Positions 1 through 5,327 of a stretch of DNA of 7,709 nt are shown here, piece by piece (positions within the stretch are counted from its first letter, which is position 1; the number at the start of each line of letters is the position of its first letter). Under the pieces are notes generated by a model that was not told the origin of the DNA, did not search any database, and was given only the letters and a program-made list of their open reading frames with translations. Origin of the DNA: an uncultured Mailhella sp. (GTDB lineage Bacteria; Desulfobacterota; Desulfovibrionia; Desulfovibrionales; Desulfovibrionaceae). Location of the stretch: positions 1 through 7,709 of the forward strand of contig CAOMFZ010000107.1 of NCBI GenBank assembly GCA_948482415.1, written 5' to 3'. A program made the translations under genes and the position numbers.

Positions 1-1630
1 AGGATTTTTTTTGTTTTGTCTGGATTAAATGACGTATGGCTTCCAGTTCTCCCTCTTCATTATTCCGAGGGGGAGCATCCGCGCTGCGGCATTTAACCCA
101 AAAGGATTTTTCCGAATTATCCAGAAAAGCTAAAATTTCCTCTTCTGAATATTGCAGCAGCTTATCCCAATACGCTTTTGCTTTCGGCGATTCAAGGATA
201 AGATCAGCCCCCATTTCCTGTAAGGTTTGCAGGCGATGAGGATAACGAGTGGCAACAGTCAAAATATCTGCGTCCATGGTCTTTTTTTTGAGCGTATTTG
301 CCTTGCCTGTCTCGTTTGGCTGAGAACTTTGAGTACGCGTGCCTTGTGCTTTTTTTTGTTCAACAACACCCAAGCGAAGCTCTGCTTCATCAATTCCAAG
401 TCCCAATGCTAATTTACTTGCCATAGGCTGAAAAAGTTCCGGCATTTCAATCTGTCCCAGAAACTCCCTTGACCATTCAACAGCATCTTTGGGGGATCGC
501 TTTTTTAAGGTTTGGATACAAAAGTTTAAGCCTTCCGTACTCTTTTCTCTTAAATTTTCAAAGACCTCTTTTCCCTTTTTCTTGAGAAGACTGTCAATAT
601 CATCTTCCGGCGGAAAAAGAACAACCTTGCAGCTAATGCCTTTAACCAGCAATTTGCCGCACGCTTTAAATGCTGCTTCACGCCCAGGATTATCACCGTC
701 AAAAAGCAATTCCACATTTTTGGAAAGCTCGGTAATACGCTTTACCTGCTCTTCAGGAAAGCTGGTGCCAAGGCAAGCCACAGCATTGGTATAACCGAAC
801 TGGCACAGGGTTAAAATATCCATGTATCCTTCCGTTATCATAATACTTTTTTGCGCTGTCACACTGCGCCGTGCCACATCAAGCCCAAAAAGCTGCTGGC
901 TTTTTTTATAAATGGGAGTGCCGTTTGTATTCAAATACTTTGCACTCTCACCGTCATCAAGCGCGGGAATAACACGTCCGCCAAAAGCAATGGTACGCCC
1001 GTTTACGTCTCGGATAGGAAACATCAGCCTGTTGCGAAACCTGTCATAATAGCGTCCATTTTTACTTTTCAAAAGCAAACCGCATTCCACCCCAATATCG
1101 AGATTGAAGCCGGAACGCTTAAATATATCTGCAAGTGCCTGCCAGGCATCAGAACTAAAACCAAGCCCAAACCGTTCCGCAATTTCAGGGGCTATTTGCC
1201 GTTCCTCTATATATTTCCTGACAATATCACTTTTTTGTAAATTTTGTTTGAAATGATGGGCTGCAATTTCATGCATTTTCATCATTTCCTGTTTATGAGA
1301 CACCTGCCTGGGAGCAAAAACATCTCCTTTTTGAAATTTTGGCAACTCCACGCCTGTTTCTTCGGCAAGCGCTTCCAGACTTTCCCGAAAATCCATACCA
1401 TTCATGCGGCCGTAAAAGTCAAAAATATCGCCGGCAGCCTGACAGCCGAAACAATAATACGTTCCCTCATCAGCATTTATTGAAAATGAGGGCTTTGTTT
1501 CCTGATGAAAAGGACAAGGAGCCACAAGCCTGTTGCCCATGGGGCGCAGTTCCACATAGCGCCGAGCCAGATCCACCATACTCAATTTCGCTTTAATTTC
1601 AGCAATAGCATCACGGGAAGTTCTTGCCAT
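1..1630 (-). CDS. dnaG: DNA primase DnaG, 3' end cut by window edge
   Basis: DnaG makes the short RNA primers for DnaB-dependent replication. The minus-strand frame is open from the ATG at 1630 to the left edge, giving 543 complete codons. The CHC2 zinc finger is C39-x2-H42-x17-C60-x2-C63. The core carries FPIRD (204-208), FGGR (216-219) and KYLN (from 231). The TOPRIM metal-binding residues are visible as EGYMD (267-271) and FDGD (310-313), followed by an acidic EDDID stretch (342-346). A Lys/Gln/Ser-rich linker (about 424-450) leads to the C-terminal helicase-binding region, which is nearly complete at the edge, so probably only a few dozen residues are missing. The start follows AAAAGGAAAACAA (good AAGGA spacing) and lies 11 nt after the mutS2 stop, which implies cotranscription. 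One small departure from the family is DGDNPG where DGDxAG is usual. Confidence 0.97.
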   Translation of the reverse strand, partial: MARTSRDAIAEIKAKLSMVDLARRYVELRPMGNRLVAPCPFHQETKPSFSINADEGTYYCFGCQAAGDIFDFYGRMNGMDFRESLEALAEETGVELPKFQKGDVFAPRQVSHKQEMMKMHEIAAHHFKQNLQKSDIVRKYIEERQIAPEIAERFGLGFSSDAWQALADIFKRSGFNLDIGVECGLLLKSKNGRYYDRFRNRLMFPIRDVNGRTIAFGGRVIPALDDGESAKYLNTNGTPIYKKSQQLFGLDVARRSVTAQKSIMITEGYMDILTLCQFGYTNAVACLGTSFPEEQVKRITELSKNVELLFDGDNPGREAAFKACGKLLVKGISCKVVLFPPEDDIDSLLKKKGKEVFENLREKSTEGLNFCIQTLKKRSPKDAVEWSREFLGQIEMPELFQPMASKLALGLGIDEAELRLGVVEQKKAQGTRTQSSQPNETGKANTLKKKTMDADILTVATRYPHRLQTLQEMGADLILESPKAKAYWDKLLQYSEEEILAFLDNSEKSFWVKCRSADAPPRNNEEGELEAIRHLIQTKQKKS

Positions 1631-1641
1631 TTGTTTTCCTT

Positions 1642-3975
1642 TTAGCGAAATGTTGCCACTGTCATACCGTCACCGCCGTTTTCCTCTGTTGCCAAAGAAA
1701 AACTTTCAATAGCGCTGTAACCTTTCAAAACCTCATGAACAGCTTTACGCAACGCCCCTGTGCCGCGGCCATGGATAATTTCCACAGTATCGTAATTAGC
1801 CAAAAGAGCATTGTCTAAAAACTGATGTAATTCTGCAATAGCTAAATCAGCACGTTTTCCCCTCAAGTCAAGGGTAAAACCGGATTTATTTTGAGAAATA
1901 TTTTGCGTTACGCTTCCCTTGCTCGTTTGTTTTGCAGAATTTCCAGTTATTTCAACATCATTGAATGATGCCCATAGAGAAACACCGCCCAAATTTATTT
2001 TGACTTTTTTGGCTTTGCTGTCAATTTCCTGCACCATGGCCTTTTTATTCCACGGTCTGTGCAAAACCTCAATGCCAATTTTCAGGGCATTTTCTTCAAC
2101 CGGAACAAATTCTTCTTTTTCTGCTTCGTTTTTACCCAGTTCTGTACGAATTTGTCCAAGCTTTTTCATGGCTTCTTTGGCAGAAATTTTTTCTGCTTTC
2201 CATGCACGCATAAGTTCCTGAGATTTATCTCTGAATTCCTTTTGCAATGCCTGCACTTCTTTTTCGTATTTTTCCTGTAACTGCTCCCGCTTTTGTCTGG
2301 TCTTCTGCAATTCTCTGCGCAAATGCTCAAGCTCTTTTTCCCGTTCCACAGCAACAGCATTGAGCTTGGTAATCACCATGTCCTGTTCTTTGGTATCCAC
2401 AAGCAAATAATGAGAAGCTTTGGCTAAAATGTCTTCAGAAAGTCCATGTTCCCGAGCCACATCGAGAGCCTTGCTTGCACCGACCTGATCATACGCAAGT
2501 TTATACAAAGGCTTTTTATTATTTTCATCAAATAACACAGACGCAGCACGCACGCCTGTATTGGTAAGAGCATAGGTTTTCAAAGCAGGAAAATGGGTTG
2601 CGCTCACAGCATAACAGCGTTTTTCCAAAATACCGTCCAGCACAGCCTGTGCCAAAGCCGCCCCTTGTGAGGGGTCAGTGCCTGCACCAAATTCATCTAA
2701 AAGGAGCAAATGGGAACTGTCGAGTTCGTCCCAAATATTGGCTAAATGACGAATTTGTCCGGTAAACGTGGATACATGGTCATCAAGGCTTTGTTCATCA
2801 CCAATAAACGCATGAATACGCCGCCAAAATAAAATACCGGAACCCTTTGCCACAGGCACAGGCAACGCTGTCAAACTCATAAGTCCAATAAGCCCAAGAG
2901 TTTTCAAAGCAACGGTTTTCCCGCCTGAATTGCCCCCGCTGATAACAAGTACTTTATCCTGCTGACGAAAAACCAAATCAATAGGCTGTACTGCCGCCAT
3001 GGATTTTTGCTTGTTGTTTTCCAAAAGAAGCAAAGGATGATAGGCATGCATAAGTGAAAGTGTATGTCCAAAAGAAACGCAATAACCCTCAACTCCCTGA
3101 TTTTTTTTATGTTTGGCAATATAGGCAGAAGAAAGTCCGCATTTTGCTTCATTCACATCCAGCAGCACAAGGAATTTCCAGGCATTTTTTAATCCCTCTT
3201 CTTCCTGCAAAAATAAATCTATAAGCAAAAGAATAATTTTATTGATTTCTTCGCGTTCTTCCTGCTTGAGCTCCTGCAAACGGTTATTGAGTTCCACCAG
3301 AAACATGGGTTCAAAATACAAGGTTTCGCCTGTGCGGGAATAATCATGGATAATACCTTGCAGTCGTCCTTTAAAATTAGCTTTTAAAGGCAAAACATAG
3401 CGGTCACCCACAATGGTCATATAATCGTCCTGCAAATAATGCCCGATATTATACTGCTCACAAAAATCTTTTACTTTACGAAGACAGCTTTGATGCAGAG
3501 ACCGCAGTTCACCCCGGATAAGCAAAAGAGCCGGACTGCTTTCATCTTTGAAACTTGCGTCATCAGCAATACAGCGCATGAGCGCAGAATAACTTTTTTC
3601 AGGAAACAAAAAATCATATTCACCGGCAAGCAGGGGAAGTTCATTTTCAAAAGCATGGACAGAAGCATAGGCTGATTTTGCGAGTTTCAAAACTTCCCGC
3701 ATTGCCCAAAAATCATCATTATCAGGATTAAAACGCTGCTCGGTAATTTTTTCCAGAAAAGGACTGACATCAGGAAAATCATGAAGCAAAAACTCGCCCT
3801 TTGTTTTCCATAACCGGTATTCATCAAAAATCTGTTGAAAATGTTCAACTTCTGCTAAAGAGGAAAAAGGACGCAAGTTCAGAACAGCATTTTTGCCTGC
3901 TTCAGAACGGCAAAATGCAGCGACATACTGTAAAATTTTAGAAAACTCTAAAGCCTGTAAACTAAAGTCATCCAT
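1642..3975 (-). CDS. mutS2: Endonuclease MutS2 with C-terminal Smr domain
   Basis: The 777-residue length is normal for MutS2, a MutS-like ATPase linked in different bacteria to suppression of homologous recombination and to splitting of collided ribosomes. After the N-terminal core and clamp-like helices come a Walker A loop at 347-354 (GGNSGGKT), the GDEQSLDDHVSTF signature (392-404) and Walker B LLLLDE (423-428) with GAGTDPSQG. A long charged coiled coil spans about 535-620 and a small beta-rich segment about 632-676. The Smr nuclease domain covers about 702-777, with DLRG (703-706), HGRGTG (735-740) and GGDGMTV near the end, so all Smr signatures are present. Walker A has Gly where MutS proteins usually have Pro (GPNxGGKT). 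The ATG at 3975 lies 20 nt after the yqeY stop and has no clear Shine-Dalgarno within 12 nt; the nearest AAGGA overlaps the yqeY stop. The in-frame codons upstream reach a stop at once, so this start is the longest possible. Confidence 0.97.
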   Translation of the reverse strand: MDDFSLQALEFSKILQYVAAFCRSEAGKNAVLNLRPFSSLAEVEHFQQIFDEYRLWKTKGEFLLHDFPDVSPFLEKITEQRFNPDNDDFWAMREVLKLAKSAYASVHAFENELPLLAGEYDFLFPEKSYSALMRCIADDASFKDESSPALLLIRGELRSLHQSCLRKVKDFCEQYNIGHYLQDDYMTIVGDRYVLPLKANFKGRLQGIIHDYSRTGETLYFEPMFLVELNNRLQELKQEEREEINKIILLLIDLFLQEEEGLKNAWKFLVLLDVNEAKCGLSSAYIAKHKKNQGVEGYCVSFGHTLSLMHAYHPLLLLENNKQKSMAAVQPIDLVFRQQDKVLVISGGNSGGKTVALKTLGLIGLMSLTALPVPVAKGSGILFWRRIHAFIGDEQSLDDHVSTFTGQIRHLANIWDELDSSHLLLLDEFGAGTDPSQGAALAQAVLDGILEKRCYAVSATHFPALKTYALTNTGVRAASVLFDENNKKPLYKLAYDQVGASKALDVAREHGLSEDILAKASHYLLVDTKEQDMVITKLNAVAVEREKELEHLRRELQKTRQKREQLQEKYEKEVQALQKEFRDKSQELMRAWKAEKISAKEAMKKLGQIRTELGKNEAEKEEFVPVEENALKIGIEVLHRPWNKKAMVQEIDSKAKKVKINLGGVSLWASFNDVEITGNSAKQTSKGSVTQNISQNKSGFTLDLRGKRADLAIAELHQFLDNALLANYDTVEIIHGRGTGALRKAVHEVLKGYSAIESFSLATEENGGDGMTVATFR

Positions 3976-3995
3976 GGAATAACGTACTTATATAA

Positions 3996-4454
3996 TTATC
4001 CTTTTTGCAAGCGCGCCTTAACTGTTTCACTGACAAATTTGCCGTCAACCTGCCCTTTATATTGATCCATAATGGATTTAATCACCTTGCCCATGGCTTT
4101 CATGCCTTCAGCAAGGAAAGGTTCACAGGCTTTTTCTATGACAGCATTAATTTCTTCATTTGTTAATTGCTTAGGCAAATATTCCTGCAAAATTTCTAAT
4201 TCAGCCTGTTCTTTGTCTGCCAGTTCATTTCTGCCGGCACTTCTGTATATTTCAATAGATTCCTGACGCTGCTTTACCTGACGGAGCAAAACTGTCATAT
4301 ATTCTTCATCAGAAAGAGGTACAAGAGATTGCTTTAATTCAACTTGTCTGTTTTTTGCAGCAGTTTTCAAAAGACGCAGAGTTTCTAAACGAACTTTTTC
4401 TTTGCCCTTATACGCTTCCAAATAATCCTTCTCGACTTTTTCAGCAATACTCAT
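3996..4454 (-). CDS. yqeY: GatB/YqeY domain-containing protein
   Basis: This 152-residue soluble protein has the YqeY family pattern. An N-terminal helical part contains LRLLKTAAKNRQVE (26-39) and a long helix with VLLRQVKQRQESIEIY (55-70) and NELADKEQAELEILQEYLPKQL (77 onward). The C-terminal part ends with the MGKVIK...KG..DGK.V pattern (121-141). The fold resembles the tail domain of GatB in the tRNA-dependent amidotransferase, but stand-alone YqeY proteins have no established reaction; a tRNA-related role is family-level inference. I chose the ATG at 4454 because AAAGGG lies 8 nt upstream and the family starts here; an in-frame ATG at 4514 would place the extension across the 4498-4536 inverted repeat. 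The gene is second in the rpsU operon. Confidence 0.94.
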   Translation of the reverse strand: MSIAEKVEKDYLEAYKGKEKVRLETLRLLKTAAKNRQVELKQSLVPLSDEEYMTVLLRQVKQRQESIEIYRSAGRNELADKEQAELEILQEYLPKQLTNEEINAVIEKACEPFLAEGMKAMGKVIKSIMDQYKGQVDGKFVSETVKARLQKG

Positions 4455-4497
4455 AAAATTTCCCTTTTCTTTCAAAATACTTACAGAATATAAAGTG

Positions 4498-4536
4498 AGT
4501 AAACCGGAAATCAATGTATACGACTTCCGGTTTACT
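4498..4536 (-). terminator. 12-bp inverted repeat between rpsU and yqeY, likely attenuator or processing hairpin
   Basis: The arms AGTAAACCGGAA (4498-4509) and TTCCGGTTTACT (4525-4536) are perfect complements separated by 15 nt. On the minus-strand transcript the hairpin lies 39 nt after the rpsU stop and 43 nt before the yqeY start. The sequence that follows (CACTTTATATTC) is only moderately U-rich, so it is not a clean intrinsic terminator. In E. coli a partial terminator lies between rpsU and dnaG and sets the excess of S21 mRNA over primase mRNA. By analogy I infer partial termination, 3'-end protection or an RNase cleavage site. The structure is certain; the role is inference. Confidence 0.6.
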
Positions 4537-4552
4537 TTAGCTTAATGTATCA

Positions 4553-4566
4553 ATACCAAAAGGTAT
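4553..4566 (-). repeat. Small hairpin just after rpsU stop
   Basis: The arms ATACC (4553-4557) and GGTAT (4562-4566) flank a 4-nt A/T loop, 9 nt beyond the rpsU stop codon. On the minus strand it reads ATACCTTTTGGTAT. It is too weak to be a terminator alone but could stabilise the rpsU 3' end together with the larger hairpin at 4498-4536. It could also be chance. Confidence 0.3.
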
Positions 4567-4575
4567 AATAATCAA

Positions 4576-4779
4576 TTATGCCATGTTGATTTTGCGCATT
4601 TTTTTCATAAGGCGCTTGCGAGCAGCAGCCTTTTTCTTTTTACGCATAACGCTTGGTTTTTCAAAGTGTTGGCGTTTCTTCATTTCTGAAAGAATACCAG
4701 CTTTTTCGACTTGTTTTTTAAAGCGACGCAAAGCAAGATCGAAATTATATTCGTCTTCGTTTAAAAATACTCCTGGCAC
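4576..4779 (-). CDS. rpsU: 30S ribosomal protein S21
   Basis: S21 (bS21) is a small basic protein of the 30S platform close to the 3' end of 16S rRNA and helps initiation. The product is 67 residues, close to the 71 of E. coli. It has the family core FDLALRRFKKQVEKAGIL (13-30), a KRQHFEKPSV segment and a Lys/Arg-rich helix (46-64). I choose the GTG at 4779 (MPGVFLNED...) because an extended Shine-Dalgarno, AAGGTGGTGAT, lies 4 nt before it. Two in-frame GTG codons further upstream (4791 and 4788) fall inside that binding site and cannot be the start. The gene heads the transcript that continues into yqeY, mutS2 and dnaG and has its own promoter and a structured leader. Confidence 0.97.
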   Translation of the reverse strand: MPGVFLNEDEYNFDLALRRFKKQVEKAGILSEMKKRQHFEKPSVMRKKKKAAARKRLMKKMRKINMA

Positions 4780-4783
4780 TAAA

Positions 4784-4794
4784 ATCACCACCTT
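4784..4794 (-). promoter_or_regulatory. Extended Shine-Dalgarno of rpsU
   Basis: AAGGTGGTGAT matches the full anti-SD complement AAGGAGGTGAT at 10 of 11 positions and ends 4 nt before the GTG start at 4779. This decides the start codon. Its first four bases (AAGG) also form part of a hairpin with the upstream leader (4811-4818). Confidence 0.75.
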
Positions 4795-4850
4795 TTTGGG
4801 TATATTGTGTCAAAAAGGAATATACGTCCCTTTATTTAACATGACACATG

Positions 4851-4867
4851 CACTCATTAAATGAGTG
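4851..4867 (-). repeat. 7-bp palindrome at the rpsU transcription start
   Basis: CACTCAT and ATGAGTG flank a 3-nt centre. The dyad begins about 8 nt after the predicted -10 box, so it overlaps or directly follows the transcription start. It can be a 5'-terminal mRNA-stabilising hairpin or an operator. There is no T-run next to it on either strand, so it is not an intrinsic terminator. Confidence 0.45.
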
Positions 4868-4874
4868 AATAAAA

Positions 4875-4903
4875 AGTATATATAATTATTAAAAAAAAGA
4901 CAA
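4875..4903 (-). promoter_or_regulatory. Candidate sigma70 promoter of rpsU
   Basis: On the minus strand, TTGTCT (4898-4903) and TATACT (4875-4880) are separated by exactly 17 bp; the spacer is almost pure A/T. This predicts a start near 4868 and an 89-nt leader. It lies just downstream of the 63-residue membrane protein gene, so rpsU has an independent promoter even if read-through occurs. Confidence 0.6.
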
Positions 4904-4910
4904 GATTAAA

Positions 4911-4930
4911 TTAAAATTTTTAAATTTTAA
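4911..4930 (-). repeat. A/T-only inverted repeat after the small membrane-protein gene
   Basis: TTAAAATT (4911-4918) and AATTTTAA (4923-4930) are perfect complements with a 4-nt centre and overlap the stop codon of the 63-residue gene (4927-4929). On the minus strand a T-run follows about 13 nt later, inside the rpsU promoter spacer. The stem has no G/C pairs, so termination would be weak; it may equally be an AT-rich UP-like stretch for rpsU. Confidence 0.3.
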
Positions 4931-5118
4931 TGACTGCTGCCCTGTTCTTCTTTTTTCATATCTTTCATTGCACCGCGAAATACAAGGGATAAACCAACGC
5001 CAAGAGCTATAAGCACAGCATAAAGCACCCCAAAAAATACAACATGTGAGGGATCCCATAACGGCAAATCCCAAGGAGCAGGACTGTGGATTGTTTCCCC
5101 CATTTGCATCCAATTCAT
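4927..5118 (-). CDS. Small single-span membrane protein of unknown function
   Basis: I do not recognise this 63-residue protein. It starts with a short polar, Pro/Trp-rich segment (1-25: HSPAPWDLPLWDP at 11-23), then one hydrophobic helix (about 26-47, with the GVLYAVLIALGVGLSLVF run), then a basic and acidic tail (RGAMKDMKKEEQGSSH). By the positive-inside rule the C-terminus is probably cytoplasmic and the Trp/Pro-rich N-terminus periplasmic. The layout resembles small subunits of respiratory complexes, but nothing here proves that. The start is decided by GAGGTGAT (5122-5129), a near-perfect Shine-Dalgarno, and a well-spaced promoter lies upstream, so the gene is very likely real and well translated. 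Another minus-strand frame over the same bases (start at 5113) lacks such a site. Confidence 0.7.
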   Translation of the reverse strand: MNWMQMGETIHSPAPWDLPLWDPSHVVFFGVLYAVLIALGVGLSLVFRGAMKDMKKEEQGSSH

Positions 5119-5121
5119 ACT

Positions 5122-5129
5122 ATCACCTC
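5122..5129 (-). promoter_or_regulatory. Strong Shine-Dalgarno of the 63-residue membrane protein
   Basis: GAGGTGAT is an 8/8 match to the anti-SD complement; GAGG ends 7 nt before the ATG at 5118. Among starts visible in this window it is the best match and argues for high translation of the small gene. Confidence 0.75.
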
Positions 5130-5149
5130 ATAGTATATAATATTTCTTT

Positions 5150-5178
5150 CTTATAACCGTTTCCTGTTTTTTCGTCAA
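5150..5178 (-). promoter_or_regulatory. Sigma70-type promoter of the 63-residue membrane protein gene
   Basis: On the minus strand TTGACG (5173-5178) and TATAAG (5150-5155) are separated by 17 bp. The predicted start near 5143 gives a short leader of about 25 nt that ends in the strong Shine-Dalgarno. An alternative -10 (TATTAT) lies a few bases downstream with poorer spacing. Confidence 0.65.
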
Positions 5179-5208
5179 GTTAGAAAACATTAAACGCATC
5201 TGCCTGGC

Positions 5209-5230
5209 TTTTATACAAAAGAGTATAAAA
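5209..5230. promoter_or_regulatory. 8-6-8 dyad in the divergent intergenic region, possible operator
   Basis: TTTTATAC (5209-5216) and GTATAAAA (5223-5230) are perfect inverted copies with a 6-bp centre. The site lies upstream of both divergent promoters, 31 bp beyond the minus-strand -35 box. I see no match to a regulator consensus I know. In so AT-rich a region chance is possible. Confidence 0.35.
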
Positions 5231-5267
5231 ATTTTTCATTCTTCAATTTTTATATGCAAATAAAAGA

Positions 5268-5286
5268 TAATTATTTTATATAATTA
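5268..5286 (+). promoter_or_regulatory. Candidate -10 box of the flavodoxin gene, overlapped by a 7-5-7 dyad
   Basis: TATAAT (5279-5284) is a perfect -10 hexamer 43 bp before the ATG at 5328. No convincing -35 lies 16-18 bp upstream (TGCAAA is the best), so it may need an activator. The hexamer lies within an inverted repeat, TAATTAT (5268-5274) and ATAATTA (5280-5286), a place where a repressor would block polymerase. The GATAAT-like bases recall Fur/PerR sites, but the match is weak. Confidence 0.35.
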
Positions 5287-5327
5287 CAAAAACTTGCAAA
5301 AATTTATTTTTTTGCTAAAAAGTCTGC

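Larger units (their letters stand above)
4780..4868 (-). promoter_or_regulatory. Structured 5' leader of rpsU with competing stems over the ribosome binding site
   Basis: The predicted leader is about 89 nt, measured from a start site placed by the -10 box. On the transcript it holds four complementary pairs. P1 is CACTCAT/ATGAGTG at the very 5' end (4851-4867). P2 is TGTGTCA (4842-4848) with TGACACA (4806-4812). P3 is TATATT (4819-4824) with AATATA (4801-4806), plus GGG (4828-4830) with CCC (4798-4800). P4 is CCTTTTTG (4811-4818) with CAAAAAGG (4791-4798), which buries the first part of the ribosome binding site. P2, P3 and P4 share bases or block each other, so they cannot all form together. 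This is the layout of a translational switch or ribosomal-protein autoregulatory leader. The pairings are read directly; function is inference. Confidence 0.5.

Noticed and set aside
4440..4500. Internal promoter before yqeY (TTGATT ... TATTCT on the minus strand)
   Set aside because: The spacing is 18 bp with weak hexamers, and the -35 lies inside the hairpin arm; the evidence is too thin.
4455..4514. Longer yqeY start at 4514 (20 extra residues)
   Set aside because: The extension encodes the 4498-4536 hairpin and does not resemble the family; ATG at 4454 has AAAGGG upstream.
4780..4791. rpsU start at the GTG at 4791
   Set aside because: That GTG and the next one are inside the Shine-Dalgarno, and S21 proteins of this type begin close to MPGV.
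4809..4814. TTGACA on the minus strand as -35 box for rpsU
   Set aside because: Counting 17 bp downstream lands on TGGTGA inside the ribosome binding site, with no -10 and no room for a leader; the pair TTGTCT-17-TATACT at 4875-4903 is better. The TGACA bases are instead part of leader pairing P2.
4889..5113. Minus-strand open frame of 74 codons over the 63-residue membrane protein
   Set aside because: It lacks a properly spaced Shine-Dalgarno, is Cys-rich by frame accident and extends through the A/T repeat and rpsU promoter; the frame starting at 5118 has the strong signals.
5231..5300. Fur box upstream of the flavodoxin gene
   Set aside because: GATAATTATTTTATATAATTA shares only scattered bases with the Fur consensus; in such AT-rich DNA this is not enough for a call, so only the dyad is reported.
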